Notes under the pieces: model-generated
Databases searched by the model: none
Told to the model about the DNA's origin: nothing
What the model saw: the letters and a program-made list of their open reading frames with translations, nothing else
Translations under genes and position numbers: made by a program
Source of the DNA: Pseudomonas sp. LS1212
Lineage (GTDB): Bacteria; Pseudomonadota; Gammaproteobacteria; Pseudomonadales; Pseudomonadaceae
Direction: 5' to 3'
Assembly: GCF_024741815.1 (NCBI RefSeq)
Contig: NZ_CP102951.1
Span: 5,160,001 to 5,224,000, forward strand
DNA length: 64,000 nt
Shown here: positions 20,171 through 29,319 of the stretch, in pieces
Numbering within the stretch: the stretch's first letter is position 1
How the letters are laid out: each line of letters begins with the position of its first letter

Positions 20171-23100
20171 ATGCCCAGACTGCCGGCCCTCCTGTTGCTA
20201 TCTGTGCTTGCATGGACCGCAGCGGCCGACGCCCTGACCCTGACAGACGAGGAACAAGCCTGGCTCAGCGCCCATCCGCAGCTGCGCCTGGGCGTCGATG
20301 CCTCCTGGCCACCCTTCGAATACAGGGACCAGGAAGGCCACTACCAGGGACTGGCCGCCGACTACATTGCCTTGATAAAGGATCGCCTGGGCGTCAGCGT
20401 TCAGCCGATCGAGCCCGTCAGCTGGACAGCGGTACTGGAGCAGGCCAAACAGGGCAAACTGGACTTGCTGCCAGGCATCATGTCGACGCCCGAGCGGCAG
20501 ACCTACCTGGCATTCACTCGCCCCTACCTGGACTTCCCGATCGTCATCCTGGCCCACAAGGGTGGCCCCCAGCCGCGCAACCTCAAGGAGCTCTACGGGC
20601 TGAAGATCGCCGTGGTGGAAAATTATGCGCCTCATGAACTGCTGCGCACCCACCACCCCGACCTCAATCTGGTCGCCCTGCCGAACCTCAGCTCGGCCTT
20701 GCAGGACCTGGCCACGGATAAAGTCGATGCCGTAGTCGGCGATCTCGCCTCGAGCGTCTGGAGCCTGCGCCAGCTCAAGCTCGAAGGCTTGTACGTCAGC
20801 GGTGAAACGCCTTATCGCTATCAACTGGCGATGGCGGTACCGCAAAATCAAAAGATCCTGGTTGGCATTCTCGACAAGGTCCTTGGCGAAATAACACCCA
20901 GCGAAACCAGCAATATCCAGGAACGCTGGCTCGGCAAGGTGCTTGACCAGCGTACGCTCTGGTATGACGCACTGATCTATGGCCTGCCCGGCCTGTTCGT
21001 GCTGGTCGTCATATTGGCGGGGGTGATTCGCATCAACCGCCGCCTCAGCTCGGAAATCTCCCGGCGCATCGCCCTGGAGCAGGAACTGCGCAGTAGCGAG
21101 TACCACTACCGCAGCCTGATCGAGAGCCTGTCGGCCATCGCCTGGGAGGCCAACGCCAACGATTTCACCTACACGTACGTTTCACCCCATGCTGAAGACC
21201 TGCTGGGTTATCCGCTGAGCCAATGGCTCAGGCCGGGCTTCTGGGCCAGCATCCTGCACCCCGACGACGCCTATTGGGCCCAGGCCTTCTGCGATGCCGA
21301 AACGGCGGTTGGACGCGACCACAGCCTCGATTACCGAGTCATCACCGCCGAGGGACGCTGCCTCTGGGTGCGCGACATCGTCAGCCTGATCGAACCGGGC
21401 CATGCCCCGGTCATGCGTGGGCTGATGATCGATATCAGTGAAACCAAGAAAATCGAAGAAGCATTGCGCCTCTCCGAACAGAAGTTCGCCTCGGTCTTCA
21501 AGCAATGCCCGGACATCCTGGTGATTGCGCGCCTCAGCGACGGTTGCCTGCTGGAGGTCAACAAAGCCTTCGAGGAACAGATCGGCATGAGCGCCGCCGA
21601 GGTCATTGGCAAATCCGCCATCGATCTGGAAATCTGGGGCATCGAGGGCATCGAGGGCATCGGCCCTGGCCTGCTGCAGCGCCTGCAGGCCGGCAGCATC
21701 CGCAACCTGGAGATGCCCTTTCGCCGCAGTAACAGCCAGGTGTTCACTGGCCTCATCTCGGCCGAGCCCTTCAAGCTCGATACCACGCCGGCCGTGGTTG
21801 TGGTGGTGCGCGACATCAGCCAACTCAAGGAAACCCAGCAACAGCTACAGATCTCCGAAGAGAAGTTCGCCAAGGCCTTCCACGCCTCGCCCGACGGCCT
21901 CCTGCTGTCACGCCAGAGTGATGGCCTGCTGATCGAAGTGAACGAAGGCTTCAGTCGCCTGACCGGTTACAACAGCATCGTCTCGATCGACCACTCGACG
22001 CTCGACCTGGGCATCTGGGTCGATCTCAACGAGCGCAAGCGGCTGCTCGACATCCTTGAAAGAGACGGCTTCGTACGGGACTTCAGCTGCCACATCCGTC
22101 GCATCGATGGCGAGGTCCGCCTGTGCGAGCTCTCCGCCCGCCCTCTGCCGATCGGCGGCGTCAACTGCATGCTGACCATTGCCCGTGATATTACCGAACG
22201 TCATTTGATGCAGGAGAAGTTGCAACTGGCCGCCACCGTATTCGAAAGCACGGCCGAGGGCGTGTTGATTACCGATATCGAGCAACGCATCACTGCGGTC
22301 AATCGCGCCTTTACCGAGATCACCGGTTACAGCGAAATCGAAGCGCTGGGGCAAACCCCGCGCTTGCTCGCTTCAGGCCAGCACGACAGCGCGTTCTACA
22401 TCGCCCTGTGGCATCAACTGACCGCAGAAGGTCACTGGCAGGGCGAAATCTACAACCGGCGCAAAAATGGCGAGCTGTACCCCAGCTGGTTGACGATCAG
22501 TGCCGTACGCAACAACGAGCGGAGCGTCACCCATTTCGTGGCCGTGTTCGCCGATATTTCCAGCCTCAAGCATGCACAGGCCAAGCTGGACTACCAGGCC
22601 CATCACGACCCGCTCACCGGGCTGCCCAACCGCACCCTGTTCGAAAGTCGCCTGCAATCGGCCCTCACCTGCCCGCAGGACTCCAGTAGCCAAGGCGCCG
22701 TGCTGTTTCTCGACCTGGACCGTTTCAAGCACATCAACGACAGCCTCGGTCATCCGGTCGGCGACCTGCTGCTAAAGGGCATCGCCCACAGACTCAAGGA
22801 ACAGGTCCGCGACATCGACACCGTAGCGCGCCTGGGCGGCGATGAATTCATCATCCTGCTGCCCGGCCTGCAACAAGCCAGCGATGCCGAGAACATTGCC
22901 AACAAACTGCTGGCCTGCTTCAGCGCCCCCTTCCAGGCCGGCGAACACGAGTTCTTCACCAGCGCCAGCATCGGCACCAGTCTTTACCCACAGGACGGTA
23001 CAGACGTTGCCAGCCTGATCAAAAATGCCGACGCAGCCATGTACTGCTCAAAAGCCAAAGGGCGCAACCGCGTCGAAAGCTATACCCGCGATCTCACCGC

Positions 23101-23923
23101 CCAGGCCAGCGAGCGGGTCGCCCTGGAACACGAACTGCGCCGGGCCATCGAGCGCAACGAACTGAGCCTGTGCTTCCAGCCAAAGTTCAGCCTCAAGAGC
23201 CAGAGCCTGGTCGGTGCCGAAGCGCTGATCCGCTGGAACAATCCCACTTTCGGCGACGTGCCCCGCGAGCACTTCATTTCCCTGGCCGAAGAAAACGGCA
23301 TGATCCTGCAACTCGGCGACTGGGTGCTCGAACATGCCTGCCAGCAGATGCGCGAATGGAACAAGAGCTGCAAAATCTTCGGCCCGCTCTCGGTCAACCT
23401 GGCGGGCGCACAGTTGCGTCAACCGAACCTGGTCAAGCGCATCGACCAGTTGCTCAAGTTCTACCACCTCAAGCCCGGTTACCTGCAACTGGAGATCACT
23501 GAAAACTTCATCATGAGCCAGGCCGAAGAAGCCCTCGCCGTGCTCCATCAACTCAAACGCCTGGGCGTGCAACTGGCCATCGATGACTTCGGCACCGGCT
23601 ACTCCTCGCTCAGCTATCTCAAGCGCCTGCCACTGGATATCCTCAAGATCGACCAATCCTTCGTCCGCGGCTTGCCCGACGACCCCCATGATGCCGCCAT
23701 CGTGCGCGCCATCATCGCCCTGGGCCGCAGCATGCAATTGACCGTCATCGCCGAAGGCGTCGAGAACCAGGCCCAGCAAAAATTCCTCGCCGCCGAAGGC
23801 TGCGAACAGATCCAGGGCTACATCGTCAGCCTGCCCCTGACCCCCTCGGAATTCGCTGCAACCTTTCTTCGTGCGAGTCTTTCCGATCTTTCGGATAGCA
23901 CTGTCGAGAAACCGTCGTTATAA
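20171..23923 (+). CDS. Membrane sensor c-di-GMP enzyme: SBP-PAS-GGDEF-EAL
   Basis: The 1250-residue protein is a predicted cyclic-di-GMP cyclase/phosphodiesterase with a periplasmic ligand sensor. In order: signal peptide (about 1-20), one solute-binding-protein family 3 domain (about 34-255), a transmembrane helix near 267-287, four PAS/PAC-type repeats (about 305-800), GGDEF (intact Gly-Gly-Asp-Glu-Phe near 887) and EAL (intact Glu-Ala-Leu near 1016, with the downstream Asp-Asp-Phe-Gly-Thr-Gly-Tyr-Ser). Both catalytic signatures look intact. It is monocistronic between rpoD and the tRNA, and a TATAAT overlaps its stop codon. The ligand is unknown, but the binding domain resembles amino-acid receptors. 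Confidence 0.93.
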   Translation: MPRLPALLLLSVLAWTAAADALTLTDEEQAWLSAHPQLRLGVDASWPPFEYRDQEGHYQGLAADYIALIKDRLGVSVQPIEPVSWTAVLEQAKQGKLDLLPGIMSTPERQTYLAFTRPYLDFPIVILAHKGGPQPRNLKELYGLKIAVVENYAPHELLRTHHPDLNLVALPNLSSALQDLATDKVDAVVGDLASSVWSLRQLKLEGLYVSGETPYRYQLAMAVPQNQKILVGILDKVLGEITPSETSNIQERWLGKVLDQRTLWYDALIYGLPGLFVLVVILAGVIRINRRLSSEISRRIALEQELRSSEYHYRSLIESLSAIAWEANANDFTYTYVSPHAEDLLGYPLSQWLRPGFWASILHPDDAYWAQAFCDAETAVGRDHSLDYRVITAEGRCLWVRDIVSLIEPGHAPVMRGLMIDISETKKIEEALRLSEQKFASVFKQCPDILVIARLSDGCLLEVNKAFEEQIGMSAAEVIGKSAIDLEIWGIEGIEGIGPGLLQRLQAGSIRNLEMPFRRSNSQVFTGLISAEPFKLDTTPAVVVVVRDISQLKETQQQLQISEEKFAKAFHASPDGLLLSRQSDGLLIEVNEGFSRLTGYNSIVSIDHSTLDLGIWVDLNERKRLLDILERDGFVRDFSCHIRRIDGEVRLCELSARPLPIGGVNCMLTIARDITERHLMQEKLQLAATVFESTAEGVLITDIEQRITAVNRAFTEITGYSEIEALGQTPRLLASGQHDSAFYIALWHQLTAEGHWQGEIYNRRKNGELYPSWLTISAVRNNERSVTHFVAVFADISSLKHAQAKLDYQAHHDPLTGLPNRTLFESRLQSALTCPQDSSSQGAVLFLDLDRFKHINDSLGHPVGDLLLKGIAHRLKEQVRDIDTVARLGGDEFIILLPGLQQASDAENIANKLLACFSAPFQAGEHEFFTSASIGTSLYPQDGTDVASLIKNADAAMYCSKAKGRNRVESYTRDLTAQASERVALEHELRRAIERNELSLCFQPKFSLKSQSLVGAEALIRWNNPTFGDVPREHFISLAEENGMILQLGDWVLEHACQQMREWNKSCKIFGPLSVNLAGAQLRQPNLVKRIDQLLKFYHLKPGYLQLEITENFIMSQAEEALAVLHQLKRLGVQLAIDDFGTGYSSLSYLKRLPLDILKIDQSFVRGLPDDPHDAAIVRAIIALGRSMQLTVIAEGVENQAQQKFLAAEGCEQIQGYIVSLPLTPSEFAATFLRASLSDLSDSTVEKPSL

Positions 23924-23924
23924 T
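23919..23924 (+). promoter_or_regulatory. -10 box for the tRNA gene
   Basis: TATAAT lies 13 bases before the mature tRNA 5' end and overlaps the stop codon of the preceding gene. A GC-rich discriminator (CCGCGACC) follows, typical of stringently controlled stable-RNA promoters. The -35 element is weak by eye. Confidence 0.55.
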
Positions 23925-23937
23925 CCGCGACCACTGG

Positions 23938-24014
<77 letters not shown>

Positions 24015-24022
24015 ATAAAATC

Positions 24023-24046
24023 AAGGGGTTACGCTCGCAACCCCTT
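24023..24046 (+). terminator. Hairpin just inside the island after the tRNA
   Basis: AAGGGGTT pairs with AACCCCTT around an 8-base loop, followed by TCTG, nine bases after the tRNA CCA. It would replace the native tRNA terminator, which was displaced to the far end of the island (63031-63058). Confidence 0.65.
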
Positions 24047-24593
24047 TCTGCCTGAATCTGCTGTCAATCACCGGTCAATCACCTCAGCTGAATTGTGATC
24101 GACCGAGCTTGGTATTCTGCAGTCATCAGCAACAGCTTTCGCTTTGTCGCACGACCCTCTCGCCGAGACGAAATCGCCCACATCAGCCAGGCTGACATCT
24201 CTTCATATCAGATTGACGGTCACCATCTGAAATAGCCCAAGATGAAGCTGTCGATCGAGTCCGCGCGCGTATTGGTTAAGAAACTCTGGATGGTGGTCGT
24301 GAATCGCTTGAAAATCAGAACGACTGAGCCCCCAGAACCTGCAACCGTGCGCCAAGACCGAGAGCTAGAAATAGGCAGAATGTAAATAGCGAACAATGGA
24401 AGCCGGAAGCGCCAACGACTTCAATCAGCGCTAGAAGGCTTAAACAAGCCTACGACATCAACGCCGAGCGTCTGCGTCAAGCGCTCAAACCTGCGTTCGA
24501 TTTGACCAGTTATTGCATTTGACTTGGCCAGCACCTTCGTGACCCCGACCGACAGAAAGCGGCCCAAACTGACGATGGCGACGGGCAGAAATC
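24047..24593. other. Decayed left end of island, no supported gene
   Basis: About 550 bases are AT-richer than the core genome. Short frames exist, for example one of about 45 codons ending at 24232, but none has a recognised family or convincing start. It may be eroded sequence from the original element. Confidence 0.5.
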
Positions 24594-24779
24594 GGCCGAT
24601 TCCGTTGAAAAAGTCGGTCATGGTTTCCTCGGCAGAAAAGTACGCGCCTGAGATTGAAATCTTTACTTTTGGCAGAGGCTTCCGAGCTCAGATTTCACGT
24701 GGCAGCGTGTAAAAAAGGCATTTTCACCGATCAATATTTGGGTCGTTTTGGCGAACCGACTTTTTCAACAAAATCGGCC
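24594..24779. repeat. MITE-like element, copy A (186 bp)
   Basis: The element has terminal inverted repeats of 24 bases with two mismatches (left GGCCGATTCCGTTG..., right end ...CAACAAAATCGGCC). It carries no ORF and has the same length as copy B at 29030-29215, with which it shares the interior (for example GAGATTGAAATCT and AGCTCAGATTT). The flanks GCGACGGGCAGAAAT and AGAAGCGGTC resemble the joined sequences at 31352-31380 and 38368-38396. Confidence 0.75.
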
Positions 24780-24904
24780 AGAAGCGGTCCCCCAATTGAC
24801 TGAACAGTCCACCACCAATACAGGATGCTTACCTCTATCGGACCTGCTTGCTAATGTGATGGGCTGTGATAGCTTTCGAGCACAATTGGAATGCGGTGGA
24901 ATCG

Positions 24905-25090
24905 ATGAAGCTCAACCTGGAAGAAGTGTTCGTTACTGAGGGCGTCCCGACCTTCACCTTTGTGAAACCACCGAACTTTAATCGGATTTTGCTCGATGTC
25001 CGCAGCCCAGGTAAACCTGTTGTCCTAGAGGGGCAGTCGGGCACTGGGAAGACGACTTGCATCAAGCAAATCCCGTTGCTGCTCATTTGA
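24905..25090 (+). pseudogene. N-terminal stump of a P-loop ATPase
   Basis: About 61 codons start at ATG 24905 and reach a perfect Walker A motif, Glu-Gly-Gln-Ser-Gly-Thr-Gly-Lys-Thr-Thr. Within ten residues the frame stops, with no Walker B or any C-terminal domain. The lead-in (Val-Pro-Thr-Phe-Thr-Phe-Val) resembles large STAND/AAA-type ATPases found in accessory regions. The next gene's ribosome site begins two bases after the stop, so a deletion or insertion has joined this stump to the lipoprotein gene. It is non-functional as it stands. Confidence 0.6.
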
Positions 25091-25100
25091 CAGGAGTTAC

Positions 25101-25775
25101 ATGATGAAGCTTGCGTTAATGATGAGCATGCTGTGCATCGCCTCCATCGGAGTTGTGGGCTGTTCCAGCAAATTAACCCAGCCAGAAGAGTATTCGGGCT
25201 TTCTCAAGGACTACAGTCAGCTCAAAGAAGCGAAGTCTCCCTCGGGTGTTGAGGTGATGCGTTGGGTCGACCCAAAACTCAACATCAACCAGTACACCAG
25301 CGTTTACATTGAGCCGACCCAGCTCTACCCCAAGCCACAACCGACCGTGAAAATCCCACAAAGCACCTTGTCAGGCATCACCAGTTATTACGATCAGGCG
25401 CTTAATCGTGAGCTCAGTAAATCGTTACCGCTCGCCACCGGTCCAGGCCCGGGTGTAATCGTGGTGCGCGCGGCGATCACCGCCGTCAGCACAAAGACTG
25501 AAGGCCTCAAACCTTATGAGGTGATCCCGATTGCCTTGGTGGCCGCAGCCGTCAGTACCGCCAGCGGTATTCGTGATCAGGAAACGGGTCTGGCTACAGA
25601 AGCGGTGTTCCTTGATGGCGGAACCAACAAGATCATGGCGCAAGTGGTGCGCAAAGGCACTGGAAAGCCACTGGAAAACGACTCCCAGGTCATGAAATCC
25701 ACCGACGTAAAAAACGTGATTGATGGCTGGGCTTCGGACATGCATCAGTCGTATTTGAAGCTGAAGGCGAAGTAA
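25101..25775 (+). CDS. DUF3313-family lipoprotein
   Basis: This 224-residue probable lipoprotein has a hydrophobic leader and a lipobox ending Val-Val-Gly-Cys-Ser near residue 21. The mature part matches DUF3313 in length and layout, including the Tyr-Ser-Gly-Phe-Leu-x-Asp-Tyr opening and a Gly/Ala-rich central strand. AGGAG stands ten bases before ATG 25101; ATG 25104 is also possible. The role is unknown. It precedes the export operon by 200 bases on the same strand and may be an envelope accessory. Confidence 0.8.
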   Translation: MMKLALMMSMLCIASIGVVGCSSKLTQPEEYSGFLKDYSQLKEAKSPSGVEVMRWVDPKLNINQYTSVYIEPTQLYPKPQPTVKIPQSTLSGITSYYDQALNRELSKSLPLATGPGPGVIVVRAAITAVSTKTEGLKPYEVIPIALVAAAVSTASGIRDQETGLATEAVFLDGGTNKIMAQVVRKGTGKPLENDSQVMKSTDVKNVIDGWASDMHQSYLKLKAK

Positions 25776-25975
25776 GTCTGGTCGATTGTCTGCGTTTCAA
25801 AACCTTCGTGGGCAAGCCTAGCTCGTATATATGCCATGTACCAGTGAGGCTTGTCCGCAATGACGGTTTATAGATCAATACAGAACTTGATTTATATCCC
25901 CTCCTCCCTAGGGGCAAGTCCAAGCGGGAGTTGTTAATTTTGGCTGTCGGAAAGCACTCAAGGTAGGGGTAAAAC

Positions 25976-27394
25976 ATGAACGCAGTTATTGCGAACAGAG
26001 AATTGCGGACGACGCTTGCGTTGGTCGGCATGCTGGCCTTAATGACCTGCATATCCGGCTGCGCAACGCCTTGGCAAAAAAAATGGCCAACGCACGAAAC
26101 ACAGGTCGTAGATTTGCCGGCGCCGTCGCCAACGCTGGCACCGCTGAGCATTGATCGTGAGTGGTGGACAGTTTTCGGCGATCCAACTCTCAACGGTCTG
26201 GTTGCCGATGCGCTCGTTAATAATCTTGATCTCGCCAAGGCGGCCGCGAATGTCGCCGAGGCGCGCGCCAATGCCGGCGCCGCAAAAGCAATGTTATCGC
26301 CGCGCGCCGATGCCGTGGGCAAAGCGTCTGCCACCAGGCGCCAACTGTCGGTCGTAGGCGAGGATCTCAACCACACCACCACATTCGCTACCGGTGGCGT
26401 CGGCGTTAGTTGGGAAATAGATCTGTGGGGGCGAATCCGACAACTGAACGAGGCCTCTCTCGCTCGCCTCGCGGCTTCGGAACACACGCGCAACGCCACG
26501 GTGTTGTCGATTTCATCGGCCGTGGTTGAAACCTATTTCCAGTTACTCGCGCTCGATGCCAATCTGCGCATTACCCAAGACGCGGAGCGCAATCTGTCCG
26601 AAGTTGCGGATTTAGAGAGGCGTCGCTGGGAGGCTGACGTCGGTACTGAGCTGGCCTATAGCCAAAGCCTTGCGGAATTCGCCTCCGTCAAAACCCGCAT
26701 TCCCAGCATTGAAGCCGCGATTGTACGCACACAACTGGCCCTAGCCATTCTGGTCGGTCGCACTCCCCGGCAGATGACCGCGCCACTGGCGCGCAGTGGC
26801 GCGTTGCCATCACTTCCCGATATTCCCAGCGAATTTGATTCTACACTGCTGCTGCGCCGACCCGATGTTGCCTCAGCGGAACAGATGTTGGCCGCCGCCA
26901 ATGCCGACGTTAACGCCGCCCGCGCCGAGCGCCTGCCGCGCCTGAATCTTGCGCTGCTAGCCGGTTTGATCGCGTCATCGTCGTCAGCCATTTCCGGGTT
27001 TCCGCTGTACGCCGATCTCAGCTCGGGTGTGAGCGCACCTATTTACGATGCCGGGCTCCTACAATCCAAAGTCGAGGCTGCCGTAGCACGAAAAGACAAA
27101 GCCATAGCCCATTACCGCTACACGGTCGCCCTCGCCTTTCGCGATGTTTACGCGGCCATGATTGATCGCGATGCCGGCGACCGCCAAGTCGGGGCGGCAG
27201 TTAAAGTGGTGAAGATTCGCAAACAGGCGCTGAAACTCACGGAAAAAAGTTACGAAGCCGGGCGCTCTAGCAAATTCGAAGTACTATCGGAAACTATCGA
27301 CATTCTCAATGCGCAGACGGCCCTGACCGACGCCCGGCTAAACCAGTTTATCGCCAGCAGCGAGTTTTTTAAGGCAATCGGAGGAGGTTTCTAA
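25976..27394 (+). CDS. Outer-membrane efflux lipoprotein (NodT/OEP family)
   Basis: This is the outer-membrane channel of a tripartite exporter. The 472-residue product has a leader, a lipobox ending Ile-Ser-Gly-Cys at about residue 32, and the two tandem outer-membrane-efflux repeats with long coiled-coil helices. The typical Trp-Trp-x-x-Phe-Gly-Asp-Pro-x-Leu segment lies near 60-70, and Leu-Leu-Arg-Arg-Pro-Asp-Val marks the repeat boundary. It abuts the next gene with no gap (TAAATG), so the three export genes form one operon. No RND pump gene is adjacent. Confidence 0.93.
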   Translation: MNAVIANRELRTTLALVGMLALMTCISGCATPWQKKWPTHETQVVDLPAPSPTLAPLSIDREWWTVFGDPTLNGLVADALVNNLDLAKAAANVAEARANAGAAKAMLSPRADAVGKASATRRQLSVVGEDLNHTTTFATGGVGVSWEIDLWGRIRQLNEASLARLAASEHTRNATVLSISSAVVETYFQLLALDANLRITQDAERNLSEVADLERRRWEADVGTELAYSQSLAEFASVKTRIPSIEAAIVRTQLALAILVGRTPRQMTAPLARSGALPSLPDIPSEFDSTLLLRRPDVASAEQMLAAANADVNAARAERLPRLNLALLAGLIASSSSAISGFPLYADLSSGVSAPIYDAGLLQSKVEAAVARKDKAIAHYRYTVALAFRDVYAAMIDRDAGDRQVGAAVKVVKIRKQALKLTEKSYEAGRSSKFEVLSETIDILNAQTALTDARLNQFIASSEFFKAIGGGF

Positions 27395-27886
27395 ATGCTA
27401 TTCCATGTCTATGACGACCCCAAGCCAGAAGGCTATTTCATCAACGAGCCAGAGGGGTTCTATCGCACCATGCTGGACGCAGACTGGGTGATGTACATTC
27501 TGCTGCCCGGGCTTCTTATCGCCATCGTAGTCGCATTGATGTATGCATGGCGTCTGCACGAAATTCCCAAGCACAAGGCCCAGCACAAAAAGATGCGGCA
27601 GGCCGAACTGGTCAGCGCACTGACGATACTAGGACTGTTCGAACACTGGGTATGGGCGGTGGCACTATTTATCGCGTACATGGATTGGGAGGCGGTCGAG
27701 GACTGGGTGCTGAATATCGTGCGGCGTTCGCGCGACGTCTCGATTATGAGTCCGACTGGCATCGTCGAAGCGGCGGCACCTACCGTTGAGCTGGAGCCAC
27801 CGTTTGATGTGGGGCTGGTATCCGATGCTGCAGTTATAGAAACAACATCGGTGTCTACGCTTCGCAGCGAGGAAGCGCGCTCATGA
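27395..27886 (+). CDS. Small inner-membrane protein, YiaW/DUF3302-like
   Basis: The 163-residue protein has two membrane segments (about 32-50 and 78-98) separated by a basic His-Lys-rich loop after Leu-His-Glu-Ile-Pro. That layout is close to E. coli YiaW, the partner of the membrane-fusion protein YiaV. A variable acidic tail follows. It lies between the outer-membrane channel and the HlyD-like gene, overlapping the latter by four bases (ATGA). I infer that it is the inner-membrane component or an assembly factor; it is too small to be a classical pump. Confidence 0.7.
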   Translation: MLFHVYDDPKPEGYFINEPEGFYRTMLDADWVMYILLPGLLIAIVVALMYAWRLHEIPKHKAQHKKMRQAELVSALTILGLFEHWVWAVALFIAYMDWEAVEDWVLNIVRRSRDVSIMSPTGIVEAAAPTVELEPPFDVGLVSDAAVIETTSVSTLRSEEARS

Positions 27887-28887
27887 AACTGATTATGGTT
27901 CCCTACTTTCTTATTTGCTGGTTGCTGCTGAAGTTTGGCATCGTTAAACGCACTCTCGGCAATTATGTCGCGATGGGCTGCGGCGCCGTTTTCCTGCTGT
28001 TAATGGTGCTGACTTTCACCCGCTATCTGGCTTTTATCGATCTGACTGCAACCACCACCGTTAAAGCGCCACACATCGTTTTGAACTCGCCTGCGGGCGG
28101 CGAAATCGATCGGATCTATGTCACCCACAATCAGCGCGTGAAAGCTGGTGATCCGATTTACAGCTTTAAGACTGATCGTTATGAAATTCAGATGGCCGCC
28201 AAGCGCGCTGAAAAATCGCGGCTGGGAACTCAACTCAATAAGCTCGAGATTGATCTCAAGCGGCTGGGCAAATTGCGCGGCGAGATCGTGCCGCAATCGG
28301 AATTTGACGCGAAGCGCGCCGAGCTAGATACCCAGCGTGATTTGGTGATTAAAGCCGAACAGGACATGGCCGATCTGCAATGGAAAATAGATAAAGCTAT
28401 TGTGCTAGCGCCAGTCGACGGCCAAGTCAACGTGCAATATTTGTCTGAAGGACAGTATTTCGGCGAGACCCGCCCCGCGGCCATCACCATGTTCACCAAT
28501 AAAAAGTTTATCGAGCTACGCATTCCCGATCAGATTTACGAATACATAAAACCCAAAACGTTTGCCGAATTCTATGTCGACGCTTACCCCGGCAAGATTT
28601 TTCGCGCCCGCGTGCACAGCATCACCGAGTCCACCGGCGAAGCCCAAGGTTCGCTGCTGCCGACACCCCAGAGCGTGACCCAGCACGTGATGAAAAACAT
28701 GAACGAAGCGGGCCGAACGGCGATTCTTGAATTCGATGATCCAGAAGGTGTGCACATACCGATCGGTGCCACTGGCAAGGCCTGGATTGCGGCCGAGAAA
28801 CCGGCCGAAGTGCTCGGCTTTCTCGATGTGGTAGCCGGTATGTTGCTGCGCTTCAGTGCCGCTGAATCGTATTTCAAAGCGTTCTGA
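27883..28887 (+). CDS. HlyD-family membrane fusion protein, YiaV-like
   Basis: This is a periplasmic adaptor of 334 residues. An N-terminal region with one or two transmembrane helices (about 5-55) is followed by a biotinyl-lipoyl-like half motif (Ser-Pro-Ala-Gly-Gly-Glu-Ile near 69), a coiled-coil hairpin (about 105-165), the second lipoyl half (Ala-Pro-Val-Asp-Gly-Gln-Val near 178) and a beta-barrel. It completes an outer channel / YiaW / YiaV set. Substrate is unknown; homologous pairs are linked to envelope integrity or small-molecule export. Confidence 0.88.
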   Translation: MKLIMVPYFLICWLLLKFGIVKRTLGNYVAMGCGAVFLLLMVLTFTRYLAFIDLTATTTVKAPHIVLNSPAGGEIDRIYVTHNQRVKAGDPIYSFKTDRYEIQMAAKRAEKSRLGTQLNKLEIDLKRLGKLRGEIVPQSEFDAKRAELDTQRDLVIKAEQDMADLQWKIDKAIVLAPVDGQVNVQYLSEGQYFGETRPAAITMFTNKKFIELRIPDQIYEYIKPKTFAEFYVDAYPGKIFRARVHSITESTGEAQGSLLPTPQSVTQHVMKNMNEAGRTAILEFDDPEGVHIPIGATGKAWIAAEKPAEVLGFLDVVAGMLLRFSAAESYFKAF

Positions 28888-29029
28888 TAAAGGCTTGCTG
28901 ATCGAGGGTGGCCCCCCTGCCTTCCAAATCGATGATGATAGGGGTCAGATTCTTTTTTCGGTTCCATCGGAACCATTCGATTAGTGGAAACGCCCCTGAC
29001 CTCATAAGCGCTCCTGAATGGCCGCACCC
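28888..29029. other. Intergenic spacer before MITE copy B
   Basis: There is no gene. A short GGTTCC/GGAACC inverted repeat sits at about 28961-28975. Confidence 0.4.
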
Positions 29030-29215
29030 GGCCGATTCTGTTGAAAAACTCGGTTTTGGTTTCCGCGGCAGAAAAGCACGTGTCTGAGATTGAAATCTGG
29101 AGCTTACGCAGCAGGCTCAGGGCTCAGATTTGGCGTACCAACGCGCGAAAAGCGCATTTTTACCTCTCAATGCATCGGTAGCCTGGCCGGGTCGACTTTT
29201 TCAACACAATCGGCC
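29030..29215. repeat. MITE-like element, copy B (186 bp)
   Basis: The termini GGCCGATTCTGTTG... and ...CAACACAATCGGCC form 23-base inverted repeats with two mismatches. It matches copy A in length and ends. With copy A it brackets the ATPase stump, lipoprotein and export operon (24.8-29.0 kb). Confidence 0.75.
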
Positions 29216-29319
29216 CAAAGCAGCCGGAAAAGATTCATTCGTTCAACTGCTGTTTATCGCCCAAAGCAGTCAATCACTAGTGGTCAAGCACATCAAAATT
29301 CATGGAGAATCTTTCAATC

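Noticed and set aside
24421..24621. Minus-strand frame of 66 codons at the island's left end
   Set aside because: It starts inside the MITE inverted repeat and has no supporting start or family; probably chance.
25908..25920. AGGGGCAAGTCC match to the IS2-like right terminus upstream of the export operon
   Set aside because: Only 12 bases match and no further IS sequence or second end is near; likely chance.
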